From the NCBI GenBank assembly GCA_963697995.1, contig OY969110.1, positions 248,001-312,000 on the forward strand: a stretch of 64,000 bases of DNA. The letters are read 5' to 3'. Positions within the stretch are counted from its first letter, which is position 1; each line of letters opens with the position of its first letter. A program made the translations under genes and the position numbers. Below are positions 19,897 through 28,772 of this stretch, one piece after another. Below the pieces are notes generated by a model, which ran no database searches, was not told the origin of the DNA, and saw only the letters and a list, made by a program, of their open reading frames with translations. This stretch comes from MFD00082-c5 sp963697995. GTDB lineage: Bacteria > Chlamydiota > Chlamydiia > Chlamydiales > JAJFMB01.

Positions 19897-20531
19897 CAGG
19901 TCCAAATCCAAATTCCCTCCATCCTATTAAGGATTATGAAAAACTCGTTTTTCTCAAAAACTTTGTCAAAGCAAAAAACATTTTTATTGGAGATTATACA
20001 TACTTCGATGACCGTCGATACGGACCGGACAAATTTGAAGAATACAACGTCTTGTACAACTATGACTTTTCTAAAGTCAAACTCGTGATTGGAAAATTCT
20101 GTGCCATTGCTGCTGAAACCCGATTTATCATGACAGGAGACCACAAACTTGATGCAATTAGCACCTACCCTTTTCCTATCTTTGGACATGGCTGGGAATC
20201 CGCCTTCAACGTGTATGACTTACCTGTTAAAGGCGATATCGTCGTGGGCAATGATGTTTGGTTCGGATACGACTCTTTAGTGAAGAATGGTGTCACAATA
20301 GGAAATGGAGCCATTATAGCAACGAGGGCAGTCGTTGTTAAAGATGTCCCAGCTTACTCTATTGTAGCTGGCAATCCTGCTAAGGTAGTAAAAATGCGAT
20401 TTGATGATAAGACTATTGATCGTTTGCAGAAAATCGCTTGGTGGGATTGGGATATTGAAAAAATCAATAAACATTTGAAATTGATCTGCAGTCTGGATTT
20501 AGACCAATTGGAAATGGCTGCACATGAGTGA
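19893..20531 (+). CDS. Vat/CatB-family xenobiotic O-acetyltransferase
   Basis: A 212-aa protein from ATG at 19893 (site GGAGAAAAGAAA); the longer GTG frame at 19854 is unlikely. It has the family start MTGPNPNSLHPIKDYEKLVF, FVKAKNIFIGDYTYFDD, KFCAIAAETRFIMTGDHK with the catalytic His, STYPFPIFG, and left-handed beta-helix hexapeptides (VVGNDVWFGYDSLVKNGVTI, AIIATRAVV) followed by PAYSIVAGNPAKVVKMRF. Length and order match streptogramin A and CatB-type chloramphenicol acetyltransferases. It is expected to be a cytoplasmic homotrimer that acetylates a hydroxyl group of an antibiotic with acetyl-CoA. Which antibiotic cannot be told; the family assignment is firm. Confidence 0.93.
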   Translation: MTGPNPNSLHPIKDYEKLVFLKNFVKAKNIFIGDYTYFDDRRYGPDKFEEYNVLYNYDFSKVKLVIGKFCAIAAETRFIMTGDHKLDAISTYPFPIFGHGWESAFNVYDLPVKGDIVVGNDVWFGYDSLVKNGVTIGNGAIIATRAVVVKDVPAYSIVAGNPAKVVKMRFDDKTIDRLQKIAWWDWDIEKINKHLKLICSLDLDQLEMAAHE

Positions 20532-21996
20532 CGCTTCTACAATCAACAATAGAATCTCTTTTACGCCTCTTAGCAAAGAACATTTTGCATTGATTCACAC
20601 TTGGTTTAACGAGCCCCATGTTCAATCTTTTTATTCGCTTAGAGCATGGACTATTGAAGAGGTTCGTCAAAAATTAACTCCTTACATTCAGGGTGTTGGA
20701 GGCATGGAATGCTACATCATCTCCATTGATAAAATTCCTATCGGCTACATTCAATGTTATCCAGTCAAAGAACACCCCTGGGACAACCAAAACTTAGTTG
20801 AGGAAATAATCCAAAATTCGGCTGGAATCGACTTATTCCTAGGAGAAAAGGAATTTATAGGTAAGGGTTTTGGGTGTCAAATTTTAAAAGCTTTTCTTAA
20901 AAGCTATATCTGGACTCGCTATAAGTATTGTCTGGTGGACCCTGATATTCGTAATGACATCTCTATTCGGCTATTCAAAAAATGTGGTTTTCGCAAACAT
21001 CAACAGATAAGCAGCAAAGATGCATTGAATAATCCCGTAACATTACAATTATTTATTCAGGAGAGACCGCACAAAGATTCAGATGAAGACGTGGGAATAG
21101 CTTTAGAAGTTTATAAAAAGCAGTTTGCTCTGCAATCAGCTACGTTCACTCATATCGATCATACTGATACCATCATCGCAGAAGTCTATAAAGTCGTTAC
21201 GCCTGACAAAAAGCCTTTCATTTTAAAGATTTGCCCTCGCATTGATGATTACTTTCGAGAAGCCTACTTTCTTTGTCAGCTTAAAGACTGCATTCCTGTA
21301 CCGCAGATTATTGCCACCGTCGAACCTTCAAGCAGCCATTTCGGCGCCATTTTAATGGAATATGTGAACGGGGAAATATTGAAAGATGAGGGTTGGTCAA
21401 ATGACCTAGCCTTTGAAATTGGTATCGCCCTAGCTCACCTCCATAAGAATCGAACAGATAGATATGGAGACTTAACAAAACCTAAGACTTTATTTCAAGA
21501 AGCAAGTCTATACTTCAATGAAAAGTTCCAGGAAGAACTTGATGAATGCAAGGGACATCTTCCAGAAAATCTCATTAAGAAATGTAGTGCGTATCTCGAT
21601 AGCTGTCAGAGTCTTTTAGTCAATGTTGATGGTCCCTGCATAGTACACCGTGATTTTCGACCAGGAAATATGATTGTTTGGCATGGTAGGTTACAGGGTA
21701 TTATTGATTGGGCTAGCGCTCGTTCGGGATTTGCTGAGCAAGATTTTTGTTCAATAGAGCATTTCAAATGGGCTCCTCACTCAAAATACAAGAAAATTTT
21801 ACTAGACGGTTACTCCAGTATTCGACTAGTCCCCAACTATCAACCGATCATGCCCTTACTCCAATTAGGAAGAGCTCTTGCTGTGATTGGATATACCTTC
21901 AAAAGCAAGACATGGAACAATAGCAACTCAGGTTTATATACATACAATCGTCAGTTCCTAGATTCGTTCCATTTTCCTGCTAATCCAATTCAATAA
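20524..21996 (+). CDS. Bifunctional AAC(6')-like acetyltransferase / APH phosphotransferase
   Basis: 490 residues with two domains. Residues 1-185 are a GNAT of the AAC(6') type (PHVQSFYSLRAWTIEEV, IPIGYIQCYP, IDLFLGEKEFIGKGFG, VDPDIRNDISIRLFKKCGF). Residues 195-490 are an aminoglycoside-phosphotransferase kinase fold with FILKICPR (Lys), Brenner's motif HRDFRPGN (His375, Asp377, Asn382) and the metal-binding IIDW (Asp395). This is the architecture and length of the AAC(6')-Ie/APH(2'') protein of Gram-positive cocci, though the sequence differs strongly, so independent fusion is possible. It starts 8 bases before the previous stop and ends the operon. A broken copy of the acetyltransferase domain is at 58555-59056. 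Aminoglycoside modification is an inference from architecture and motifs. Confidence 0.88.
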   Translation: MSDASTINNRISFTPLSKEHFALIHTWFNEPHVQSFYSLRAWTIEEVRQKLTPYIQGVGGMECYIISIDKIPIGYIQCYPVKEHPWDNQNLVEEIIQNSAGIDLFLGEKEFIGKGFGCQILKAFLKSYIWTRYKYCLVDPDIRNDISIRLFKKCGFRKHQQISSKDALNNPVTLQLFIQERPHKDSDEDVGIALEVYKKQFALQSATFTHIDHTDTIIAEVYKVVTPDKKPFILKICPRIDDYFREAYFLCQLKDCIPVPQIIATVEPSSSHFGAILMEYVNGEILKDEGWSNDLAFEIGIALAHLHKNRTDRYGDLTKPKTLFQEASLYFNEKFQEELDECKGHLPENLIKKCSAYLDSCQSLLVNVDGPCIVHRDFRPGNMIVWHGRLQGIIDWASARSGFAEQDFCSIEHFKWAPHSKYKKILLDGYSSIRLVPNYQPIMPLLQLGRALAVIGYTFKSKTWNNSNSGLYTYNRQFLDSFHFPANPIQ

Positions 21997-22482
21997 AATT
22001 GGCAATTAACCAGTAGCCAAGAAGGTCAAAGTGTGCAGTCTTTCCTTCATTCCAGACCAGTCAAAAGTTCTGAACCCGTCCAATCGCCCCCACTTTTTTT
22101 ATGCTGTGGTTTTAAATGATTATGGTTTTTTAATCAGCAAACCACTTCATGAAAAGACTTTGCACCATCTAAACCGTATTAAAGATGAGACGGATTAGTC
22201 TCCACAACTTCAATAATCGTCATCCTAATTCTCTTCTGAAGCAGGAAGTTATTATCAAAAAAATGGTCAGTATTTTTCATTGAAACAACAACATTTCAGA
22301 CTTTTCCGCAAATGACCTGAATTCTTAGGAACTCATAAGGGCACTTTTTACTTTCTCTTGTTAGGAAAAACTGATTTTGGTTTACTCTATTGTGTTCGGA
22401 GTGACAAGGGGCTAAGGGACTTTTAGCCGGTCCTTAAGGCTCCCAAGTACTAAGTTATTCCCCTTTTGCAAAGGACTCACCT
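21997..22482. other. Intergenic region with island repeats
   Basis: No gene is seen. Two repeats lie here. 22088-22133 (GCTGTGGTTTTAAATGATTA core) recurs at about 25072-25124. About 22310-22465 recurs, diverged, at about 29640-29795, sharing a TGTGTTCGGAGTNACANGGGG phrase and a tRNA-3'-end-like tail. They appear to be repeated island-end sequences from successive insertions. Confidence 0.55.
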
Positions 22483-23634
22483 ATGAAGCATATGTATTCA
22501 TGTCTACTTGGCCTCTTATCACTGCTGCCGACACTGACAAGTGCGCAAACATCGTCAGGACAAATTAGCAGTACTACAGATAGTCACTCACATTTCCTTG
22601 CTTCCTATTTAAGCGATCTTGAGGAACAGGGATATTGTGTGATCCCTCAATTACTGTCTACTTCGGAAGCAGACGTTTTATACCAACGTGTCTGGCATGA
22701 ATTTATTGAGCAAGCGTGGCCAAATTGCAGAATGGACGATAGAAGCCAATGGAAAGAAACTTTTCCAATACATAATAAAATGGGGATTTTTGCAGGACCT
22801 GCCGGTCAAACACAAGTCATGTGGGACTTAAGGCAAGACCCTCGTATTGTAAATGTTTTTGCTCACGTATGGAATACAAATGATCTTATCGTAAGTATGG
22901 ACGGACTATCCATCATGTGTCCTCCAGAGATAAGAGAGGGTTATTTTGAGCCGTGGCCTCATGTTGATCAAGCAATTTTAAGACGACAAGATAATGTAGC
23001 TCACAGCAATAATCCACCTATCGGCTTTATCAGCGAATCACGGCTTAAGACACAACCATATACTATCCAAGGACAGTTCTTGTTTGAAGATTCCTTAGAT
23101 GGTGATGGAGGATTTTATTGCATTCCCAAATCTCATCTAAGATTCTCCGAATTCGCTCCTGAGCTAGAAACCATTAACGCCAAGGAAATTTCTAAAAACG
23201 AAAAAAGAACTGCTAGACATAAATTCTTACAAGAGTTTTTTGAAAGTCGTAAAGATGAATCTGGAAATCCTTATTGTACGAAACATATAACAGCCCCTCG
23301 CGGCTCCTTAATTTTATGGGATTCAAGAACCATTCACTGGAATCAACATCCTAATAAAGATAGACCTCGTATTGATAATCCCCGAGTAAGAATGGTGGGT
23401 TATTTGTGTTATGTTCCAAAAACTAGACTAACAGATGAGGGAAGAGCTCTTAGGAAGGAAGCTTTTGAAAAAGGTGTTTCTACTGGTCATAATCCAGCCT
23501 ATCCTGAGTTGAAATACACTAAGGATCACATATATCAAGAATTTATTCAGTACCTTGAAGACCCAAGCTATATTCAACCAAAAATCAATCTAACTCCTTT
23601 AGGTGAAGCCGTGTTAGGCAAAGAATCGTATTAA
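22483..23634 (+). CDS. PhyH-family Fe(II)/2-oxoglutarate dioxygenase, exported
   Basis: 383 residues. The N-terminus (KHMYSCLLGLLSLLPTLTSA) is a signal peptide, unusual for this family, which is normally cytoplasmic. The double-stranded beta-helix signature is present: iron ligands His160 and Asp162 in WPHVDQ and distal His285 in DSRTIHWNQHP, with an Arg shortly after (RPRIDNPRVRM) for 2-oxoglutarate. GGFYCIPKSHLRF is the typical PhyH 'G-x-x-x-x-P-G/K-S-H' segment. The family hydroxylates lipids, amino acids or natural products. It is a single gene with a long upstream repeat region. Substrate and location (periplasm or host) are not known. Confidence 0.82.
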   Translation: MKHMYSCLLGLLSLLPTLTSAQTSSGQISSTTDSHSHFLASYLSDLEEQGYCVIPQLLSTSEADVLYQRVWHEFIEQAWPNCRMDDRSQWKETFPIHNKMGIFAGPAGQTQVMWDLRQDPRIVNVFAHVWNTNDLIVSMDGLSIMCPPEIREGYFEPWPHVDQAILRRQDNVAHSNNPPIGFISESRLKTQPYTIQGQFLFEDSLDGDGGFYCIPKSHLRFSEFAPELETINAKEISKNEKRTARHKFLQEFFESRKDESGNPYCTKHITAPRGSLILWDSRTIHWNQHPNKDRPRIDNPRVRMVGYLCYVPKTRLTDEGRALRKEAFEKGVSTGHNPAYPELKYTKDHIYQEFIQYLEDPSYIQPKINLTPLGEAVLGKESY

Positions 23635-23775
23635 TTTAAATGTCTATGAGTGAGATCACATTGTGGTTACAATGAAAGGTCTTATTTAGCGAATCACTTA
23701 TGCAAAAGGGGAAATTGAAAACACTGTTGGTATGAGATGTCATATCCTCACTGAAAAGAAGGAGCATCGACTAGA

Positions 23776-24039
23776 TACGGGCTGAGGTCGAATGGGGGTG
23801 GATTTGCTCTTGCGCTGAAGCACAGCTTGCTATAGAGCTTGAGGCGCTCTGCATCTTAGCGATGTTGAAGCATATCGCCGAAACCGGCGAAAAGATACCT
23901 TATGACAAGAACATTGCTATACGGTTTAGCCAAAGATGTGGGTAAACGCCTCAATAATGTCTTAAATTCTATTCTTCGCATTTTTAAGCAAACATCAAGA
24001 GAACAAGACAACCAACAGCCTCCATTTGCCATAGATTAA
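23776..24039 (+). pseudogene. Small coding relic, unknown (possibly mobile-element derived)
   Basis: Two overlapping frames look like remains of protein-coding sequence: one of about 55 codons without a start (contains EALCILAMLKHIAETGEK) ending near 23942, and a 45-codon ATG frame at 23902-24039 (YGLAKDVGKRLNNVLNSIL). Neither is long enough to identify. 23635-23775 holds nothing I can name. Confidence 0.3.
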
Positions 24040-24110
24040 AATTGATCCTCTCTATAAAATATCTCCATTCAAGGAGACCGGCAATAACTCGATTAAAAAA
24101 TTTTTATATC

Positions 24111-24500
24111 ATGACGCTATTGAATAATCCAAAGAAAAAGAAGAGAAACTTCTGTATGTTTAGCTGTCAGAATGAGCCAGAATCTTTGCAAAATATTAAA
24201 AGAAAAGCCAAGATCTGTGCTGTAACTTGGACGATTATTTATGTTTTGCTTTTGCCACTGCTATCTTATTTTGCATTGCTTTCTGTCATGATATTTGATA
24301 ATTCTCATTTATCAATCCCAAAGGGATTATCCATTATTTTTTCCATCTCATTAATCCCACTTTCCTTGCCTGTGAGCATAGATCTTATGTGGTCAAGTTA
24401 CATGTGTGAAGAATACGGTAAAACATTGTTTTTCTGGTCAGTCCCTTGGTTGACTCTGATTGCTGTGTTGGCACTAGATCCCTTAATTCAATTTTTATAA
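24111..24500 (+). CDS. Small membrane protein, unknown
   Basis: 129 residues from the ATG at 24111; an ATG at 24156 is an alternative, and neither has a clear ribosome site. After a Lys-rich start it contains three hydrophobic helices (about residues 36-62, 72-92 and 105-127). It is a paralog of the next gene (KRKAKICAVTWTIIYVLLLP against KKKAKCSMIVWGLTYLFLFP). I recognise no family. The tandem duplication and low similarity to other families suggest lineage-specific membrane proteins. Confidence 0.55.
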   Translation: MTLLNNPKKKKRNFCMFSCQNEPESLQNIKRKAKICAVTWTIIYVLLLPLLSYFALLSVMIFDNSHLSIPKGLSIIFSISLIPLSLPVSIDLMWSSYMCEEYGKTLFFWSVPWLTLIAVLALDPLIQFL

Positions 24501-24512
24501 CGTAACCTTATT

Positions 24513-24839
24513 ATGATAGCCAAAGATACGACATCCCTTGCAAAGAAAAAAGCTAAATGTAGCATGATCGTTTGGGGCCTTACCTATTTATTTCTGTTTC
24601 CTTTTTTGTTTTTTTTCTTTGCTCCATTTGTCGGAGCTAATTCAATCAATACCACCTTCACGCATAAATTGCTTAGTTTCATTGATCTCTTGCCCATTTT
24701 TGCAATGCCACTAAGCTTCTTTTTGATGTGGTTCAGTTATTCAAAGACCTATTATAATATCACCCGTTTGTGTTGGGTTATACCCATCTTCTTTTTTGCC
24801 TTAGCGCTGTTAGTGCATGTCATCTTGGCTACAGAGTAG
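24513..24839 (+). CDS. Small membrane protein, paralog of preceding gene
   Basis: 108 residues, with three predicted helices after a short Lys-rich N-terminus. It is 12 bases downstream of its paralog, so the two are probably co-transcribed. Motifs shared with the paralog are a Cys in helix 1, a PLS turn and an LMWFSY/LMWSSY segment between helices 2 and 3. Function unknown. Confidence 0.6.
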   Translation: MIAKDTTSLAKKKAKCSMIVWGLTYLFLFPFLFFFFAPFVGANSINTTFTHKLLSFIDLLPIFAMPLSFFLMWFSYSKTYYNITRLCWVIPIFFFALALLVHVILATE

Positions 24840-25185
24840 TTTAAAAAGTTTGGCACATTCCTGCTTGCTCAGAGCTTTAACTTTGGTATGAATAGAAAGG
24901 GCCGTTTGACTGACTAAATTTCGTGGACCTTTTGTGGACCACTGGCATACAAAAAAGTACAATAAATGACGACAGTTCACAGTAGCTCGAAAGACTGGCT
25001 TTCCGCTATGATTTCGAGGAGTTAGCTGCTGAGAAGTGGTACGGGTGCTGCTAAGGCTCCCAAGTCCTAAGTTGCCTTAACTTTTTCTATGCTGTGGCTT
25101 TAAATGAAGATGGTTTTTTTAGCCGAATTTTGATATCTTCCAATGATTTAATAGACTTAACCTTAAGAGAAAAATAGGCATAGGA
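24840..25185. other. Intergenic region with island repeat
   Basis: No complete gene. A minus-strand open stretch of about 33 codons near 24850-24940 (TKVKALSKQECAKLF) resembles part of a tyrosine recombinase but is too short to claim. 25040-25124 carries a tRNA-3'-end-like phrase (CCCAAGTCCTAAGTTGCC) followed by the repeat also found at 22088-22133. Confidence 0.4.
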
Positions 25186-25611
25186 GTGGATAAGCAGTTC
25201 TCTCAATCCCATACACAGAATCAGATTGTTTATACAGCAGCCGATGGAAAAGTGATGGCCAATGTTCTTTTTGCAAATGACACGTTTTGGTTAACTCAAT
25301 CGGTTATGTCTGAGTTGTTTGGAGTGAAAACTTCTGCGATTTGTAAACATCTAAAAAATATCTATGAAAGCAAAGAGTTAAGTCCTGAAGCAACTGTTTC
25401 CAAAATGGAAATAGTTCAAATGAAGGCAGAGCGTCGGGTTACCCGTAAAGTCGAAGTTTACAACCTGGATGCAACAATTGCTGTGGGGTATCGTGTTAAC
25501 TCAATCAAAGCGACACATTTTAGGATATGGGCAACTAACACTCTTAGAGAGTTCATTATCAAAGCAAAGCAGAAGAAACTCAATTGTTTTACCAAATTGT
25601 CATATAATTAA
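25186..25611 (+). pseudogene. RhuM-family protein, truncated by a MITE fragment
   Basis: A GTG-started frame of 141 residues matches the N-terminal half of RhuM/virulence-protein family members: FWLTQSVMSELFGVKTSAICKHLKNI, then VEVYNLDATIAVGYRVNS and FRIWATNTLREFI. Family members are about 300 residues or more. Here the sequence breaks near residue 137 and runs into a fragment of the TAGTCGGCCC element, which provides the last residues and stop. RhuM homologues are common on genomic islands; their molecular role is poorly defined. Confidence 0.8.
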
Positions 25612-25693
25612 ACCTTGCAAAATAGGCTATGTCTCTTCTCCTCGTTAACTGCAAATTTTTCTCAAGGAACCCTTACTTTTTCAGGGCCGACTA
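25597..25693 (-). repeat. MITE-like element, TAGTCGGCCC family, copy 3 (partial)
   Basis: Only about 97 bases of one end remain, including the TIR. The other end has been lost at the junction with the RhuM gene, so a deletion spanning the element probably joined the RhuM stump to the hydrolase relic. Confidence 0.85.
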
Positions 25694-25702
25694 AATTTAG
25701 GG

Positions 25703-26005
25703 ACTATCCATTTATTAGGGCAATCATGGGGAGGAATTTTAGGGTTAGAATATATTTTGAGATACCCACAAGCAGCAAAAACATTTATCATCACAAGCAG
25801 TGCTTTCAATATCCCTTATGATGCAAAAAGGTTTTGAAAGGCATAAAGCTGCCTTGGGTCATGAAACAACTCTTATGATGGCGATGAGAGAGGGAAATGG
25901 CACGACTAATCACCCCGAGTATCAAGCCGCATACACACTACTTGCTTATAGGCATATTTGTAGACTTCCAGAGATTTATCTAGCTATTCAAATCAACTTG
26001 CTATA
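25703..26005 (+). pseudogene. Relic of alpha/beta hydrolase (proline iminopeptidase-like)
   Basis: One frame reads HLLGQSWGGILGLEYILRYP, the nucleophile elbow (GQSWGG) of proline-iminopeptidase-type hydrolases. A second frame carries on from about 25825 with HPEYQAAYTLLAYRH, the family's lid region. No start, a frameshift and no C-terminal catalytic His: a dead fragment. Confidence 0.75.
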
Positions 26006-26050
26006 AAGTTTTACAGAAATTAACGGCCAAACCCTTTAAGGAGGCAAACC

Positions 26051-26545
26051 ATGTCAGTAAATAGTGTAGCTCAAGCTCAATCTAGATACGATTCCGCTCA
26101 CGCCCATCTAACGTTCATTGAAAACTTGTATGTTCCAGGGGTTAGCGATGCAAAGCATTTGGAGCAGGTGCAGTCAGAATTTAACGCCGCCAGCAAAGCT
26201 TTAGATGCCGCAAAAAAAACGGCTCAGTTGATGAACTCCTCCCCTCTCTCAAAAGAATCCATGGGAGCCGGTTCTGCCGGAACCGCCAGTAGGTCTGATA
26301 CCAATTTCAATGCGAACCCCATGAGTGTTGCACAAGCTCAAGCTCATTTATTAGTCACGCAAAAACAACAGGATTTTAACGTTGCACAAGTAAAGGTTCA
26401 ACAACTGGACGCTAGAAGAAAGGACTGCAAGTGGGCTACTGAAATTGAAATGGAATTTCATGTTGCCGAAGCTGCCAGGCAAGTTGCTTGGGCCCAACTA
26501 GAATTAGCAAAAGCAGTAGCTCGAGATGCTAAATTACCATATTAG
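26051..26545 (+). CDS. Hypothetical protein, paralog of the 28773-29540 gene
   Basis: 164 residues behind AAGGAGG, so translation is likely efficient. It is Ala/Gln-rich and mostly helical. The N-terminal 90 residues (SVAQAQSRYDSAHA, ASKALDAAKKTAQLMNSSPL, MGAGSAG) match the minus-strand paralog at 28773-29540. A second copy of the AQAQ helix follows (MSVAQAQAHLL). There is no signal peptide or membrane helix. The family is unknown to me; the Ala-rich helices and MGAGSAG linker resemble translocator- or effector-like proteins, but that is speculation. Confidence 0.7.
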   Translation: MSVNSVAQAQSRYDSAHAHLTFIENLYVPGVSDAKHLEQVQSEFNAASKALDAAKKTAQLMNSSPLSKESMGAGSAGTASRSDTNFNANPMSVAQAQAHLLVTQKQQDFNVAQVKVQQLDARRKDCKWATEIEMEFHVAEAARQVAWAQLELAKAVARDAKLPY

Positions 26546-26628
26546 ATTTCATAAATAAATCGTAATTCTTAATGATTCTACAGAGAAAGACATGGTTCTA
26601 CATGGTTGAGTAGGATACGGAGTTAACA

Positions 26629-27514
26629 ATGATGATAAATAGAGAAGTTGCCTCGCCTCCTAGCTTGTTTGGGTGCTTTAGACAGGTTCATCCCGGCGAC
26701 AATGATATTCATAGAGCTGCCCGCGAAAATAACATCGAATTGTTATGGAGAACCCTTTGGGATAACGAAGGGACCGTATACCCTGTTGATATTTTAAATG
26801 CGGACGGGAACACAGCCCTTCAAATAGCTTGTGTGCAAGGCAATCTTGAAATTGTTCAACTTTTATATGGCGCTGACGCAGATCTTGATTATTCACCGGG
26901 AAACATTTCACCCTTGCAATATGCCCAAAGGCAGGGTCATAACAATATTGTAAGAATTCCTCTATCCCCGAGTTGGCTGCGCTCGGATCGTCAGAGTACA
27001 AACACCTCGTGTGGCCGCAACTATTTTTACCGGCACTACTACAGTTACCCTGAAAAGAACATGGAACTTATTTGGCGACAGGCAAATACATACAGCTGCA
27101 AGGTTTGTTAATCCGATATTGATGAGGCAAGTGCTGGACAATAAAGTGCCGGAGCGCTATTCGATCGAAATCCTAAACCGCCAGGGACAGACCGCGCTTC
27201 AAGTGGCTATTCGTCAGGGTAGCCTGTCAATTGTAAAGATGCTGGTAGCCGCCGGCGCTCATGTCGATCACACCCATTTAGGCAATGCCGCCGAAAGGGG
27301 TGTAATTTATATTTTAGAATACCTGGTCCCCTTCGTCTCGGACATCGATGCCGCCGATAGCGAGGGTAAAACGGCACTGGCCAAAGCCTGCCTTGCGAGA
27401 AAAAAGAACACAACCAAAGCTTTGCTAAGGAATGGCGCTGATCCGGCTAATATTTTACCGGGGATCTTTAATGATCTGTCTGATGAGTTTAAGAATTTAT
27501 TACAAATGAGGTAA
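26629..27514 (+). CDS. Ankyrin-repeat protein, two modules in shifted frames
   Basis: Two overlapping frames (26629-27111 and 27011-27514) encode related ankyrin modules. The first starts at ATG behind GGAGTTAAC and has DNDIHRAAREN, ILNADGNTALQIACVQGNLEIVQLL. The second (GTG at 27011) repeats DRQIHTAAR, ILNRQGQTALQVAIRQGSLSIVKMLVAAGAHVD and ends with ADSEGKTALAKACLARKKNTTKALLRNGADP. The first frame loses similarity after GHNNIV (about 26955). Either a frameshift has split one two-module protein or two tandem genes overlap. Base composition is less AT-rich than its neighbours, a sign of transfer. Ankyrin proteins of intracellular bacteria often act on host proteins; this is an inference. Confidence 0.7.
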
Positions 27515-27515
27515 A

Positions 27516-27935
27516 ATGTCTCCCATAAAAGTCGGCTTCGCTTGCGGAGCCACGCTATATTTATTAGGGCAAAGCCGTTTTGTTAATTTAACGGAAAACC
27601 CAAAGTATGATGCTGCGCTGTTTGGCAGTATGATCGCCGTTACCCGAATCGGGATGTCTATTTTTTTTCAATATCCAGAGCGTTTTTTCCCCCAATATGA
27701 AAAAGTGAAGCAAAGGTTTGAACTCCTAAGTGATGAGAAGCGCGCACAATTTTACGGGGCAACAGTATTTATCTTGGGCGTTTCAGAAGTGGTTATTCAG
27801 AAAAATTTGATGAATTATTTGGAAAGTCCGATCAGTTATACGGGATTTCTGTGGGCCTCTGGTATAGGGGGAGGCTTAGTAAAACTTTTCGAAGGGAATA
27901 GGGCACAAAGATTTGATAGCCAGCAGGATAATTAA
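27516..27935 (+). CDS. Small membrane-associated protein, unknown
   Basis: 139 residues; the ATG follows the ankyrin stop by one base, with GAGGTAAA overlapping that stop, so the two are coupled. There are two or three hydrophobic segments (VGFACGATLYLLGQ, FGSMIAVTRIGMSIFF, FYGATVFILGVSEVVI) separated by charged loops. It is not recognised. Co-translation with the ankyrin protein suggests a shared function. Confidence 0.65.
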   Translation: MSPIKVGFACGATLYLLGQSRFVNLTENPKYDAALFGSMIAVTRIGMSIFFQYPERFFPQYEKVKQRFELLSDEKRAQFYGATVFILGVSEVVIQKNLMNYLESPISYTGFLWASGIGGGLVKLFEGNRAQRFDSQQDN

Positions 27936-27965
27936 TGAGGCGTGGTAATGTACATTTCTTTGTAA

Positions 27966-28130
27966 AAGGTAGCTTTACTATATGGTGAGGATGTAGAAGA
28001 TAATGAGCACACCATTCCCATAATCCTATTTGATCCAATCGCCCTCATCTACGAGAGATTAACTCAAATATCCAAATTTTATTCCGGTGAAAGCTCATTT
28101 GATTCATTTTTAATAAGTAGTCGGCCGTGA
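27966..28130 (+). pseudogene. Gene fragment ended by a MITE
   Basis: A 54-codon open frame with no start (HTIPIILFDPIALIYERLTQ) runs into the element at 28118 and stops there with the residues SSRP. It looks like the remnant of a real gene cut by the insertion; product unknown. Confidence 0.4.
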
Positions 28131-28396
28131 ATAAGTAAGGGTTCCTTGAGAAAAATTTGCAGTTAACGAGGAAGAGAGACATAGCCTATTTTGCAAGGTT
28201 TAATTATACGGTAATGAGAAAAGCTGCAAAAATTTCGCGAATAGAACACGCACTCTCCAAAGAAAAAGTGATCCTTTTGCAACAAAAAAAGCGGTGAACG
28301 ACGCTTCCACCCTTGAGGGGTTTGGTGAGGAGTAAAACGCCTTTTTTGTCCAAAGGGACACTTTTTATTGGAGAGGACTTTTTTAAGGGCCGACTA
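28118..28396 (+). repeat. MITE-like element, TAGTCGGCCC family, copy 4
   Basis: A full-length 279-bp copy in reference orientation, with TA at both ends. Small differences in the left TIR (GGCCGTGAATAAG) show age. Confidence 0.9.
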
Positions 28397-28444
28397 TCTA
28401 TCTGAACATGAACTTGCTTTGGGAAGAAAAGAAAGAACAGCTTA

Positions 28445-28588
28445 TTGGAATATGTAAGGCTGCATAATGAAAAACTGGGAGAAGTTGAAATCTTGACCAA
28501 TTTGCACAAAATTGTAGACACGACCTTTTTTGCTAAGGAAAGGCGTTTTACCGCGAAGATCCTCTTTTCAGATATGGGAACTATATGA
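28445..28588 (+). pseudogene. Short coding relic, unknown
   Basis: A 47-codon open frame without a good start (KIVDTTFFAKERRFTAKIL) followed by another frame to about 28733. The codon pattern looks protein-like, but no family is recognisable. It may be the other side of the gene interrupted at 28118. Confidence 0.3.
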
Positions 28589-28772
28589 GAAGGATCGTTT
28601 TCAACCCTCTCTGACATGGAGCTCCGGCAGCGCAACCCTGTCAGCCCAGCAACTCAACATGGAAGGGGTGAAAGGGCTCACTGAACCCAATCACAGTTTA
28701 ATCCTTCAACACACTTATCAGCCCAAAAACTGAACAATCTATCGAAAGGGTTGCGAAACCCCTCAATCACTA

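Noticed and set aside
27207..27413. Minus-strand frame in the ankyrin region with many Arg/Pro codons
   Set aside because: Shadow of the ankyrin frame in a locally less AT-rich stretch.
28204..28635. 143-codon minus-strand frame
   Set aside because: About half of it is MITE sequence and the rest is antisense to a relic; no family pattern.
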